A model generated the notes under the pieces. The model ran no database searches. It saw nothing but the letters and a program-made list of their open reading frames with translations, and was not told the DNA's origin. Both the position numbers and the translations under genes were made by a program. A stretch of 19,885 nt of DNA, from NCBI RefSeq assembly GCF_035818635.1, contig NZ_JAYLLH010000042.1, positions 1 to 19,885 on the forward strand, written 5' to 3'. Within the stretch, counting starts at the first letter, position 1; each line of letters opens with the position of its first letter. This document shows positions 6,911 through 15,121 of this stretch, piece after piece. This DNA comes from Mesobacterium_A hydrothermale. Lineage in GTDB: Bacteria > Pseudomonadota > Alphaproteobacteria > Rhodobacterales > Rhodobacteraceae.

Positions 6911-9004
6911 ATGACGCTATCGTTCACGCCTGACCTGATCCCAACGACCGAAGTGACCGCCGTCAGCACCGACGGGTTTGATGTTTGGAACCTGGATATC
7001 GCGACACTCACCGATGGTGGGTATGTCATCGCCTGGGGCTCGGCTTGGCAGGACGGCAGCGGGCGTGGCATATATGCGCAGCGCTACGACGCGCAGGGGG
7101 CGACGGTCGGCACCGAGTTTCGGGTCAACACGCACACAGCGGACGATCAGATCTTGCCCGCCGCATCCGGGTTGCTGGATGGTGGCTTTGTCATCAGCTG
7201 GAACTCCTTGGTGCCAGGTGCGATTTGGGGCCTCAGCGGCGTCTTTGGCCAGCTTTATGATGCGACAGGCGCAACCGTCGGCTCCGAGTTTCTGGTGAAT
7301 ACGACACCTTTGGCTTTACGCGATGTCGCGACAAGTACGGTTGGACTTTCCAACGGTGGATACGCGATTTTCTGGACGGGCACCGACAGCGACGGTTTCG
7401 GGGTCTTCGCTCAGCTTTTTGATGCCACAGGTGCGTCAACAGGGGCAGAGTTTCAAATCAATACCGAAGAAACCAACAATCAAAGCGACATCAAAGCGAC
7501 AACGTTGTCCGATGGCGGGTTCGTGGCAATCTGGACGTCGTCTGCGCAAAGAACGTATGCGGCTGAAGTCGTGGGGCAGCGCTTTGATGTTTCGGGCGCA
7601 AAGGTCGGGACTGAGTTTCGCGTCAATACGTACAGATACGGCAGCCAAACCGTACAAGGCATCGAGCCGCTGGAAGACGGGGGATTTGTCGCCATTTGGG
7701 AAGGGCCGGAGACGACCTTGGACAAGCCGGGCTACTGGGGGCAGCGGTTTGACGCCAACGGAGATCGGGTTGGTATGGAATTCCAGGTGTTGCGGACCGT
7801 CCCGGATTCTCTCGGGCTTGGCCTCACAACAAAGAGCGAGCGGCTGGAGGACGGTTCGATCCAGTTCATCTCAAACCTCGTTGATCGGTCTGCTAGCGAT
7901 TGGCACAATAAGGTTTATACGCAGCGTTTTGTCGAAGACACCGACGCGCTCTACGTTGGCGACGGGCTGCAGCTTTACCAAGCCCCGGGGATCCCGGGCC
8001 AGGTGTTTCGCTTGTATCACGCCGCGCTTGATCGCAATCCTGACCATTCCGGCTTTCTGAATTGGGTTGGCCAGCTGGAGCGCGGCGCAGACGTGGTCGA
8101 CATCGCCAACGGCTTTGCCAATTCGGCAGAGTTTCTGGCCACCTACGGGGTGCTGACCGACGCACAGTATGTCGAGCAATTGTACCTGAATGTCCTGGGC
8201 CGTGCGCCTGATTCCGGCGGGCTGTCGGACTGGCTTGGTGCGCTGGCCGGTGGGGCGACACGGGCGCAGGTGCTGATCGGCTTTTCCCAAAGCCAGGAGT
8301 TTCAGAACGCCACCGCCCTCGCGGCGATGCAATACGCCCGAACCTATGATCCGGCAAGCTGGACGGACGAGGTGTTCCGCATGTACCAGGCCGGCTTGGA
8401 ACGCGCGCCAGACCCGCTCGGCTTTACCAAGTTCACCTGGTATTTGGCCCATGGCACCACGATGCTTGAGGTGATGGAAGAATTTGTCGCCAGCCCAGAG
8501 TTCCGCCCGGCCTATGACGACATGACAAATGCAGACTTCGTAGCGGCGCTGTATCAGAACATTCTGGGCCGTGCGGTGGATGCAGGGGGCCTGACGGGCT
8601 GGACCGCTGCGCTGGACGGTGGTGCCAGCCGTGCGCAGATCGTCCTGGCCATTGCCGAAAGCGCCGAATTCATTGCCATGCAGGCCGACCCGCTGGAGGT
8701 GTGGATGCGCGGCCACGGCCCGCAGGTGCCGCTGGACGGCGGTCCGGGAAACGACACACTGACGGGCGGGATCGGGGCGGATGTGTTCGTCTTCGATGCA
8801 GCGGATGCAGGCGACAACGTGGTGTTGGACCTGGAGCCATGGGACACCTTGCATTTCACCGGTTTCGGCTATGCCAGCGACGGTGATGCGCGCAGCCACA
8901 TGACACAAAGCGGGGCCAACGTGCTCTTTGCCGATCAGGGTGTCAGCGTGACCTTGCTGGGGGTGCAGATGGGCCAGATCGACGACGACATCATCCTGGT
9001 CTGA
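6911..9004 (+). CDS. RTX-type secreted protein: six propeller-like repeats, two DUF4214 domains, C-terminal secretion module
   Basis: 697 residues. The N-terminal half (about 32-350) holds five clear repeats and one degenerate repeat of about 50 residues, each with 'L.DGG(Y/F)V..W' followed by 'QR(Y/F)DA.GA.VG.EF.VNT'. This unit is common in alphaproteobacterial calcium-binding secreted proteins and probably folds as a beta-propeller. Two DUF4214 domains follow (about 366-470 and 485-600; 'FRLYHAALDRNPDHSGFLNW', 'LYLNVLGRAPDSGGLSDW'). Next comes one RTX motif (GGPGNDTLTGGIGADVFVF) and a tail with 'LDLEPWDTLHFTGFGYAS', ending DDIILV. The last 330 or so residues closely parallel the end of the preceding giant protein. 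The start at 6911 has an ideal ribosome site (AGGAGG, 7-base spacer). It lies 57 bp behind the giant gene, probably in one transcript. No signal peptide is seen; a type I exporter is expected but not present here. The ligand is unknown. Confidence 0.75.
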   Translation: MTLSFTPDLIPTTEVTAVSTDGFDVWNLDIATLTDGGYVIAWGSAWQDGSGRGIYAQRYDAQGATVGTEFRVNTHTADDQILPAASGLLDGGFVISWNSLVPGAIWGLSGVFGQLYDATGATVGSEFLVNTTPLALRDVATSTVGLSNGGYAIFWTGTDSDGFGVFAQLFDATGASTGAEFQINTEETNNQSDIKATTLSDGGFVAIWTSSAQRTYAAEVVGQRFDVSGAKVGTEFRVNTYRYGSQTVQGIEPLEDGGFVAIWEGPETTLDKPGYWGQRFDANGDRVGMEFQVLRTVPDSLGLGLTTKSERLEDGSIQFISNLVDRSASDWHNKVYTQRFVEDTDALYVGDGLQLYQAPGIPGQVFRLYHAALDRNPDHSGFLNWVGQLERGADVVDIANGFANSAEFLATYGVLTDAQYVEQLYLNVLGRAPDSGGLSDWLGALAGGATRAQVLIGFSQSQEFQNATALAAMQYARTYDPASWTDEVFRMYQAGLERAPDPLGFTKFTWYLAHGTTMLEVMEEFVASPEFRPAYDDMTNADFVAALYQNILGRAVDAGGLTGWTAALDGGASRAQIVLAIAESAEFIAMQADPLEVWMRGHGPQVPLDGGPGNDTLTGGIGADVFVFDAADAGDNVVLDLEPWDTLHFTGFGYASDGDARSHMTQSGANVLFADQGVSVTLLGVQMGQIDDDIILV

Positions 9005-9049
9005 GCGGCGGGCAGGGGGCAGGCGCTGGGCCTTGCCGGGCGCGAAGGC

Positions 9050-9077
9050 TTGAACATCCTGGACCGTTTGGTACTAA
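9050..9077 (+). promoter_or_regulatory. Candidate sigma-70 promoter for the shikimate dehydrogenase-family gene
   Basis: A TTGAAC (9050-9055) and TACTAA (9072-9077) are separated by 16 bases, in the 119-bp gap after the second RTX gene. A small hairpin (CGGGCG 9086-9091 / CGCCCG 9097-9102) follows in the predicted leader. This is pattern recognition only. It would separate the metabolic genes from RTX gene transcription. Confidence 0.35.
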
Positions 9078-9123
9078 ATTCCGCGCGGGCGGTTCGCGCC
9101 CGGATTCACCGCAAGGAGCGGTC

Positions 9124-10008
9124 ATGACATCCAACGCCGGATCACGCGCCTGTGCCGTTTCTCCGCCCCGGACAGTGCAGGTAGGGCTGATCGGCCACGG
9201 GATCCAGAAGTCACGCACCCCGAAGATGCATATCGACGAAGGCGCGGCGCAGGGCCTCGACTATCGCTATGCGCTGATCGACACCGCACTGAACGACGCG
9301 CCCCTCGCCGACCTGCTGGACCGGGCCGAACAGGCCGGGTTCAATGGTGTGAACGTCACCCACCCGTTCAAGCAGGCGGTGATGGGGTATGTTGACGTGC
9401 TTTCCAGCTCTGCCAGATCGGTGAACGCGGTCAATACCGTGGTGTTTCGCGATGGCAAGCGGTTTGGGCACAACACAGACTATTGGGGTTTTGCCGAAGC
9501 TTGCCGCCGCAACCTCACCGGTGCCGCCACGGGCCGCGTTCTGCTGATCGGGGCCGGTGGGGCCGGGGGGGCGGTGGCCAACGCGCTGGTCGATTTTGGC
9601 GTCGGCGAACTGCTGATCTGCGACCGCAACAGCACGGCCGCCAGCCTTTTGGTGGATCAACTGAATGCGCGGGTTGGTGCCGGTCGTACCGGCCTTGTGC
9701 CCGATGCGACCGACGCGATGACCGGCGCGGACGGGATCGTGAACGCCACCCCTGTGGGCATGGCCAGCCATCCCGGTACCCCCCTTCCACCCGACCTGCT
9801 GGAACCGGCGCAATGGGTCGCCGACATCATCTATTTTCCGCTGGAAACCGCGTTGCTGGCCGGCGCACGCGCGCGCGGCTGCCGGACCATGGACGGATCG
9901 GGCATGGCGGTTTTCCAAGCGGTGCGCGCGTTCGAATTGTTCTGCGGTCTGACCGCCGATCCCTCCAGAATGCGCGCCACGTTTGACCGGTTCGACGCCC
10001 CGGCCTGA
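9124..10008 (+). CDS. Shikimate/quinate dehydrogenase family protein (AroE-like)
   Basis: 294 residues. This NAD(P)-dependent oxidoreductase family interconverts 3-dehydroshikimate and shikimate, or dehydroquinate and quinate. The N-terminal substrate domain has 'GLIGHGIQKSRTPKMH' (about 21-36), the form of the usual 'IG.PI..S.SP..HN'. The catalytic lysine is K83 in NVTHPFK and the paired aspartate is D119 in GHNTD. The Rossmann loop GAGGAGGA is at 143-150. The 'SRTP.MH' and 'THPFKQAV' forms look closer to the catabolic QsuD/quinate-type branch than to housekeeping AroE, so no symbol is given. AAGGAG (9113-9118) with a 5-base spacer supports the start. The first 18 residues are extra and poorly conserved-looking, so a later start is possible. 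No other aromatic-pathway gene is adjacent. Confidence 0.8.
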   Translation: MTSNAGSRACAVSPPRTVQVGLIGHGIQKSRTPKMHIDEGAAQGLDYRYALIDTALNDAPLADLLDRAEQAGFNGVNVTHPFKQAVMGYVDVLSSSARSVNAVNTVVFRDGKRFGHNTDYWGFAEACRRNLTGAATGRVLLIGAGGAGGAVANALVDFGVGELLICDRNSTAASLLVDQLNARVGAGRTGLVPDATDAMTGADGIVNATPVGMASHPGTPLPPDLLEPAQWVADIIYFPLETALLAGARARGCRTMDGSGMAVFQAVRAFELFCGLTADPSRMRATFDRFDAPA

Positions 10009-10164
10009 CATGGTACGGCCTGACGCGCCCTGGTCGACATCGCCGTGCAGAACCTTCTGCCCGCGCCAAGGGCGTTCCCGGGCGCCAGGGGCGGCCCTTG
10101 CGGCGGGGCAAATCCCGTGATTAACCTCTTGCCGGAACGACAGGTTTTCCACGCCGGGGGGGAA

Positions 10165-12942
10165 ATGGATTTCGCATCGCGCCTGACACGCAGTCCACGT
10201 CCCTTCGATCCCGATGCCGGGGCAGAGGCCGCGATTCTGGCGCCTTGGGCCAGCGGCGCCCTGGCCGAGGTGCTGGCGGGAACCGCCGGGTGCAGCCCCT
10301 ATCTCAAGGGCTTGCTGGGCCGCGAAGGCGCTTGGCTGCAAGGCGCGGTCGATGCGCCAGAGGCCGCGCTAGCCGCGCTGTGCGATGCTTTGCGCGAAAC
10401 CGCCCCCGACATCTTGCCGACGGCACTGCGGCAGGCCAAGCGCCGGGTTGCGCTGCTGACAGCGCTGGCTGATCTGGGCGGTGTCTGGGCGTTGGAGCAG
10501 GTCACGGGGGCCTTGACGGATCTGGCCGATCTGGCCACGCACCTGGCCCTGCGCGCCTGTGTCTCGGCAGAGATCAAGCGCAACAAGCTGCCGGGCGCGA
10601 CCGAGGACGACGCCGAGACCGCCGGCGGCATGGTCGCCTTCGCCATGGGCAAAATGGGCGCGGGAGAGCTCAACTACTCCTCTGACATCGATCTGATCTG
10701 CCTGTTCGACGAGACCCGGTTCGACCCGGAGGATTTTCTTGAGGCCCGTGCCAGTTTCGTCCGGGCCACCCGCAAGGCCGCGGCGATGCTGAACGACGTG
10801 ACCGCCGAAGGCTATGTCTTTCGCACCGATCTGCGCCTGCGCCCCGATCCCGCCGTTACCCCGGTCTGCATCGCGATGGAGGCGGCAGAGCGATACTACG
10901 AAAGCCTGGGCCGGACCTGGGAACGCGCCGCCTGGATCAAGGCGCGGCCCTGTGCCGGCGATATCGCGGCGGGCAACCGGTTCCAGCAGTCGCTGCGTCC
11001 GTTCGTCTGGCGCAAGCACCTGGATTTCGCCGCGATCGAGGACGCCCACAACATGCGCCTTGCGATCCGCGAACACAAAGGGTTGGGCGGGCCGATCACG
11101 CTGGCCGACCACAACATGAAGCTGGGGCGTGGCGGTATCCGCGAGATCGAGTTCTTCACCCAGACACGGCAGCTCATTTCCGGCGGGCGCGACCCCGACC
11201 TGCGCGTGCGCGGCACCGTGCCCGGGCTGACGGTACTGGCCGCGAAGGGCTGGGTGCCGCAGGACGCCGCACAGGTTTTGATCGACCGCTACCGCCAGCA
11301 CCGTGAGGTTGAACACCGGGTGCAGATGTTCAACGACAGCCAAACCCATACCTTGCCACGCAGCGCGGAAGGGTTCGAACGGCTGGCCGCGTTCATGGGC
11401 ACGGAAGCCGAGTCGCTGAAAGCCACCCTGCGGGCCCGGCTGGAAGAGGTCCACGCCGTCACCGAAAGCTTCTTTGCCCCTGACGGGCCCGACCCGATCG
11501 AACCCGCCGAAGACGACGCCGTGACCGCCCGCTGGCTCAGCTATCCCGCGCTCCGGTCCGAACGCGCGGTGGCGATTTTCAAGCGGTTGAAGCCAGATAT
11601 CCTGTCCCGCCTGCGGGCCGCCGCCAAGCCGGAAGAGGCGCTCCTGGCCTTTGACGGCTTCCTCGAAGGGCTGCCCGCCGGGGTGCAGTTGTTTTCGCTT
11701 TTCGATGCCAACCCGCATCTGATCGACCTGCTGGTCGATATCGTCTCGACCTCGCCCGACCTTGCCCGCTACCTGGCGCGCAATGCCGCCGTGTTCGATG
11801 CGGTGATCGGGGGCGATTTCTTCCGCCCCTGGCCGGGCGCCGCGGCGTTGCAAGCCGAACTGGCCGCCGCACTTGGACGCGAAGCGGACTACGAACGCAA
11901 GCTCGACACCGCGCGGCGATGGGCCAAGGAATGGCACTTCCGCATCGGGGTGCATCTGCTGCGTGGCCTCGTCGGGCCAGAAGACGCGGGCCGCGAATAC
12001 GCCGACCTGGCCCAGGCCTGTCTTGCCGCGCTCTGGCCCGAGGTGCAGGCGCAGTTCGCGCTCAAACACGGGGATTGCCCAGGGCGCGGCGCGGTGGTGC
12101 TGGGAATGGGCAGCCTTGGCGCGGCGCGGTTGCACGCCCGGTCCGACCTCGACGTGATCGTCATTTATGACCCGGCGGGGATCGACGCCTCGGATGGCCG
12201 CCGCCCGTTGCCCGCGCGCACCTACTACGCCCGGCTGACTCAGGCGCTGGTCACCGCGATGTCGGCCCCGATGGCCGAAGGTCGGCTGTACGAGATCGAC
12301 ATGCGCCTGCGCCCCTCGGGCACCCAGGGCCCGGTGGCCACCTCGCTGGAAAGCTTCCGCAACTATCAACGGTCCGAGGCATGGGTCTGGGAACACCTCG
12401 CGTTGACCCGCGCGCGGGTGCTGGCCGGTCCCGCTGCGCTTGCCGCCGATGTCGAAGTCTTCCGCACCGAGGTGCTGCGCGCGCCGCGCGACACGGCCCA
12501 TGTTCTGCAAGAGGTGTCGCAAATGCGCGCCCGGCTGGCCGCGTCCAAGGCGGGCCACGGCGGGCTTGACCCCAAGCTGGGGCCGGGCCGGATGATGGAT
12601 ATCGAACTTGTCGCCCAGGCCGGGGCGCTGTTGTCTGGCTTGGCACCGCGCGCGGTCCGCGACGGGCTGTCCGCCGCCGCCGATCAGGGATGGCTAGCAG
12701 CCGAGGCCGCGCAGCGCCTGCAGGACACCTATGACCTGTGCTGGGCGCTGCAGATCGGGTCGCGCCTGATCCGCGATGGCGCGGTCGAGCCCGATGCGCT
12801 GGGGGCAGGGGGCGCGGCGTTCCTGACCCGGCTGACCGGCACGCAGGACATGCCGGGCTTGCAGGACAGGCTGACCCGCTGCACCATGGACAGCGCGGCG
12901 CTGATCAAAGCCACCTTGCCGCCACCGGAGGAAAAGCCATGA
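10165..12942 (+). CDS. glnE: Bifunctional glutamine synthetase adenylyltransferase/adenylyl-removing enzyme GlnE
   Basis: 925 residues from the ATG at 10165, a normal length for GlnE. The enzyme adds AMP to, and removes it from, a tyrosine of glutamine synthetase, under PII and glutamine control, thereby setting nitrogen assimilation. Two nucleotidyltransferase domains are visible. The N-terminal one has GELNYSSDIDLICLFD with metal-binding D174 and D176 (adenylyl-removing half). The C-terminal one has ARSDLDVIVIYD with D661 and D663 (adenylylating half). Both are followed by 'Y..D.RLRP' motifs ('FRTDLRLRPD' and 'YEIDMRLRPSG'). The frame extends 40 codons further upstream, but that part is Pro/Gly-rich and unlike the family. 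The G-rich stretch just before 10165 serves as ribosome site. The stop overlaps the next gene by ATGA. Confidence 0.95.
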   Translation: MDFASRLTRSPRPFDPDAGAEAAILAPWASGALAEVLAGTAGCSPYLKGLLGREGAWLQGAVDAPEAALAALCDALRETAPDILPTALRQAKRRVALLTALADLGGVWALEQVTGALTDLADLATHLALRACVSAEIKRNKLPGATEDDAETAGGMVAFAMGKMGAGELNYSSDIDLICLFDETRFDPEDFLEARASFVRATRKAAAMLNDVTAEGYVFRTDLRLRPDPAVTPVCIAMEAAERYYESLGRTWERAAWIKARPCAGDIAAGNRFQQSLRPFVWRKHLDFAAIEDAHNMRLAIREHKGLGGPITLADHNMKLGRGGIREIEFFTQTRQLISGGRDPDLRVRGTVPGLTVLAAKGWVPQDAAQVLIDRYRQHREVEHRVQMFNDSQTHTLPRSAEGFERLAAFMGTEAESLKATLRARLEEVHAVTESFFAPDGPDPIEPAEDDAVTARWLSYPALRSERAVAIFKRLKPDILSRLRAAAKPEEALLAFDGFLEGLPAGVQLFSLFDANPHLIDLLVDIVSTSPDLARYLARNAAVFDAVIGGDFFRPWPGAAALQAELAAALGREADYERKLDTARRWAKEWHFRIGVHLLRGLVGPEDAGREYADLAQACLAALWPEVQAQFALKHGDCPGRGAVVLGMGSLGAARLHARSDLDVIVIYDPAGIDASDGRRPLPARTYYARLTQALVTAMSAPMAEGRLYEIDMRLRPSGTQGPVATSLESFRNYQRSEAWVWEHLALTRARVLAGPAALAADVEVFRTEVLRAPRDTAHVLQEVSQMRARLAASKAGHGGLDPKLGPGRMMDIELVAQAGALLSGLAPRAVRDGLSAAADQGWLAAEAAQRLQDTYDLCWALQIGSRLIRDGAVEPDALGAGGAAFLTRLTGTQDMPGLQDRLTRCTMDSAALIKATLPPPEEKP

Positions 12943-13208
12943 AGACACGCGGCGATGCCCACGATCCCAAGGCCCTGATCGCGGAAAGCTACCGCATCGA
13001 CGGCATCACTGAAAGCGATTGCCGGACGATCTTCCTCGACTGGGCGCTGTCGATGCCGGACGGCAGCGATACCGCAGCCAGCCTGCGCATCCTGCTGGCC
13101 CGCCACGGCGCCGCTGGCCACCCGATGACCGATGTGCTGACCGCGGGCCTTGCCGCTGCCGCCGTCCCGCGCCGCCGCGGTGGCCGGGCAGGGCGCACAA
13201 GCCCGTAG
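12939..13208 (+). CDS. Small conserved hypothetical protein, translationally coupled to glnE
   Basis: 89 residues with no recognised domain. The ATG overlaps the glnE stop (ATGA at 12939-12942), and a good ribosome site GGAGG lies at 12927-12931 inside glnE, so co-translation is likely. Residues 1-70 look like a compact, folded, acidic-to-neutral protein ('ALIAESYRIDGITESDCRTIFLDWAL', 'LRILLARHG'). The last 20 residues are Ala/Arg/Gly-rich and probably disordered. A gene of similar size and opening follows glnE in other Rhodobacteraceae, to my recollection; its role is unknown. Confidence 0.75.
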   Translation: MKTRGDAHDPKALIAESYRIDGITESDCRTIFLDWALSMPDGSDTAASLRILLARHGAAGHPMTDVLTAGLAAAAVPRRRGGRAGRTSP

Positions 13209-13270
13209 AACGGGCCATCGGACCGGACCTCTTGCCCCCCCTGTCTTTGGTTTTTCAAATACCTCGGGGG

Positions 13271-13291
13271 TTTGGGGGCAGCGCCCCCAAA
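13271..13291. terminator. GC-rich hairpin between convergent genes (intergenic repeat, copy 1)
   Basis: TTTGGGGGC (13271-13279), loop AGC, GCCCCCAAA (13283-13291). It is preceded by the box AATACCTCGGGGGT (13258-13271), which recurs with two differences at 18731-18744. The hairpin lies between the convergent 89-aa gene and the PIN gene and is symmetrical, so it could terminate both transcripts. The GGGGGCAGCGCCCCC core appears again downstream of eda. Confidence 0.65.
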
Positions 13292-13315
13292 ACGGTTTTT
13301 CGACGAAAAACCGTT
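13291..13315. terminator. Perfect 25-bp palindrome, bidirectional terminator-like
   Basis: AACGGTTTTTCG (13291-13302) and CGAAAAACCGTT (13304-13315) are exact reverse complements around a single A. Its T-runs and A-runs occur within the arms, and it directly follows the GC hairpin, as expected for a two-part terminator between convergent genes. The nearby GAAAAACCG (13320-13328) repeats part of an arm. Such a palindrome could alternatively be a protein-binding site. Confidence 0.55.
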
Positions 13316-13328
13316 ACCCGAAAAACCG

Positions 13329-13868
13329 CTACCCCAGCGCCTTGCCAAGCCGAGGCAGCCGGGCCTTTTTCAACAGCGCCCGCATTTGCCAGTCCTCACC
13401 GGACAAGCGCCGTGCCTCGGCCAGGACGGCCTCGCAGACCGGCACCACCTGTTCGGGGCGCGCCTGCCACAGCCCCAGCAGGAAACTGTCGGGGTCGGCG
13501 CGGCTCAGCCCTTCCTCGGCCAGAACGCCGCGGGGAAAATCGGCGGCGTTCATCGTCACGACCACATCCGCCGACCCGGCAATCGCCGCCGCCAACACGT
13601 GGACATCCGCCGGATCGGGCAACCACAGCCGCGCTTCCAGCGACGGCGACCAGCTGACCGCGGCCTTTGGCCAGGCCACGCGCAACTGTGCGATCTCTGC
13701 GCGCGCCTGCGCTTCGCCCGCCGGGCCCAGCTTGCGTGCGGCGCGGGCCCATTCTTCCAGGATCCGGTCCGACCATAGCGGCTGAAACGCGCCCGTCGCC
13801 GCGACCCCCAGCAGCAGTTCCCGCGTCACCGTCGGGTACAGGACACAGGTATCCAGCAGCACCTTCAC
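13329..13868 (-). CDS. PIN-domain protein, likely ribonuclease-type (RSP_2648-like)
   Basis: 179 residues from a GTG start at 13868 (MKVLLDTCVLYPTVTRELLL). PIN-fold features: D6 in LLDTCVL, acidic E38/E39 in RILEEW, D85 and D88 in LPDPADVHVLAAA, D101, and NAADFP with D110. These fit the metal-binding acidic cluster of PIN nucleases. It is longer than typical VapC toxins (about 130-140 aa), and no antitoxin gene adjoins it, so a toxin role is not supported. The start overlaps the rlmI stop as GTGA, indicating one operon with translational coupling. The ATG-initiated reading further upstream in this frame runs inside rlmI and is not credible. The RNA target is unknown. Confidence 0.8.
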   Translation of the reverse strand: MKVLLDTCVLYPTVTRELLLGVAATGAFQPLWSDRILEEWARAARKLGPAGEAQARAEIAQLRVAWPKAAVSWSPSLEARLWLPDPADVHVLAAAIAGSADVVVTMNAADFPRGVLAEEGLSRADPDSFLLGLWQARPEQVVPVCEAVLAEARRLSGEDWQMRALLKKARLPRLGKALG

Positions 13869-15061
13869 AGGCGAAACACCAGCGCCTTGAGGTAGCCCGA
13901 TTCCGCCAGTTGCGGCAGCAGCGGATGATCGGGACCGGCGTATCCGGTATAGATCAGTTGCGCCCGGCGTCCTGCGCGCCCGATGCCACGCAGGCAGGCG
14001 CCCTGGAACTTCGCAAGGTCCGCCGCGTGAGAGCATGAGCACAGCACCAGATAGCCGTCCTCGGCCACCAGCGGCGCGGCCAGGCGGGCAACGCGCTCAT
14101 AGGCGCGCACCCCGGCTTCCAGTGCCGGTTTCGACGGGGCGAAGGCAGGCGGGTCGCAGACGACCACACCAAAGCGGTCCCCGGCGTCGGCAAGATCGGT
14201 CATCACGGCAAAAGCGTCGCCCTGCCGGGTGGCAAAGCGCTCTGCCATGTCCATCGCTTCGGCCCCTTTTTGCGCCAGCGCCAAGGCTGGTGCAGAGCCG
14301 TCGACCGACAGCGCGCTTTCCGCGCCCCCCGCCAATGCCGCCAACGCAAAGCCGCCGACATGGGAAAACACGTCCAGCACCTTCTGCCCCTGGGCCAGCC
14401 GCGCGGTGAAGCCGTGGTTTGGACGCTGGTCATAGAACAGCCCGGTCTTTTGTCCGCCGGTCAGGTCGGCCATGTAGGTCGCGCCGTTCATTTGCACCGG
14501 CACCGGTGCATCGGGTGCCGTGCCCAGCAGCACAGCGTCGGCAGCGTCCAGACCTTCCAGCGCGCGGCCACGCGATCCGGCGTTCTTCAGGATGTTGGCG
14601 CAGCCCGTCACTTCGGCCAGCGCTTCGGTCATTTTGGGCAGCAGGGCCTCGGCCCAGGCGGCGTTGGGCTGGATCACGCAGGTCGGGCCAAAGCGGTCGA
14701 TGATGACCCCGGGAAGCCCGTCGGCCTCGGCATGGACCAGGCGGTAGAATGGCGCATCGAACAGCCGTTCGCGCAGCGACAGCGCCTTTGCAAGCCGGTC
14801 CTTCAACCACGCCTTGTCGGGGGCCGCGGTGCCGCGCAGGTCCAGCATGCGGGCGACGATCTTTGACGCGGGTGTCACGCCGACCACACCCAGCGGCGTG
14901 CGCTCGGCATCTTCTAGCAGGGCGATGGTGCCGGGCGACAGCGCCTTGGTACGCCGGTCGACGACCAGCTCATCGGCGAAAATCCAGGGAAAGCCCCGCC
15001 GGATCGCGGTGGCATTGGCTTTGGGGCGCAGACGCACCACGGGAAGGCTTGTATCACTCAT
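13865..15061 (-). CDS. rlmI: Class I SAM-dependent rRNA methyltransferase, RlmI-like (23S rRNA m5C)
   Basis: 398 residues, the normal length. The E. coli relative methylates C1962 of 23S rRNA. An N-terminal PUA-type domain (about 8-75; 'RRGFPWIFADEL') leads into the Rossmann methyltransferase domain. The family signature TGGQKTGLFYDQR is at 201-213, the SAM-binding loop 'FSHVGGFALAAL' at 232-243, 'CDPPAFAPSK' at 302-311, and 'CSCSH' (341-345) supplies the candidate catalytic cysteine. The start at 15061 has GGAG with a 5-base spacer. It is divergent from edd, and its stop overlaps the PIN gene. Confidence 0.9.
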   Translation of the reverse strand: MSDTSLPVVRLRPKANATAIRRGFPWIFADELVVDRRTKALSPGTIALLEDAERTPLGVVGVTPASKIVARMLDLRGTAAPDKAWLKDRLAKALSLRERLFDAPFYRLVHAEADGLPGVIIDRFGPTCVIQPNAAWAEALLPKMTEALAEVTGCANILKNAGSRGRALEGLDAADAVLLGTAPDAPVPVQMNGATYMADLTGGQKTGLFYDQRPNHGFTARLAQGQKVLDVFSHVGGFALAALAGGAESALSVDGSAPALALAQKGAEAMDMAERFATRQGDAFAVMTDLADAGDRFGVVVCDPPAFAPSKPALEAGVRAYERVARLAAPLVAEDGYLVLCSCSHAADLAKFQGACLRGIGRAGRRAQLIYTGYAGPDHPLLPQLAESGYLKALVFRL

Positions 15062-15121
15062 GACAACTCCATAGCCTTAAGCGAGACGTGGCGAAAGTGC
15101 CTCTGCACCGCAGCGGATGGG

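Noticed and set aside
10369..12558. Minus-strand open frame (729 codons) opposite glnE
   Set aside because: Shadow of the glnE frame; the translation is Arg/Gly/Pro-rich and unlike any family.
13329..13868. Toxin-antitoxin (VapBC) module
   Set aside because: There is no small antitoxin gene on either side; the upstream gene is rlmI, and the PIN protein is longer than typical VapC.
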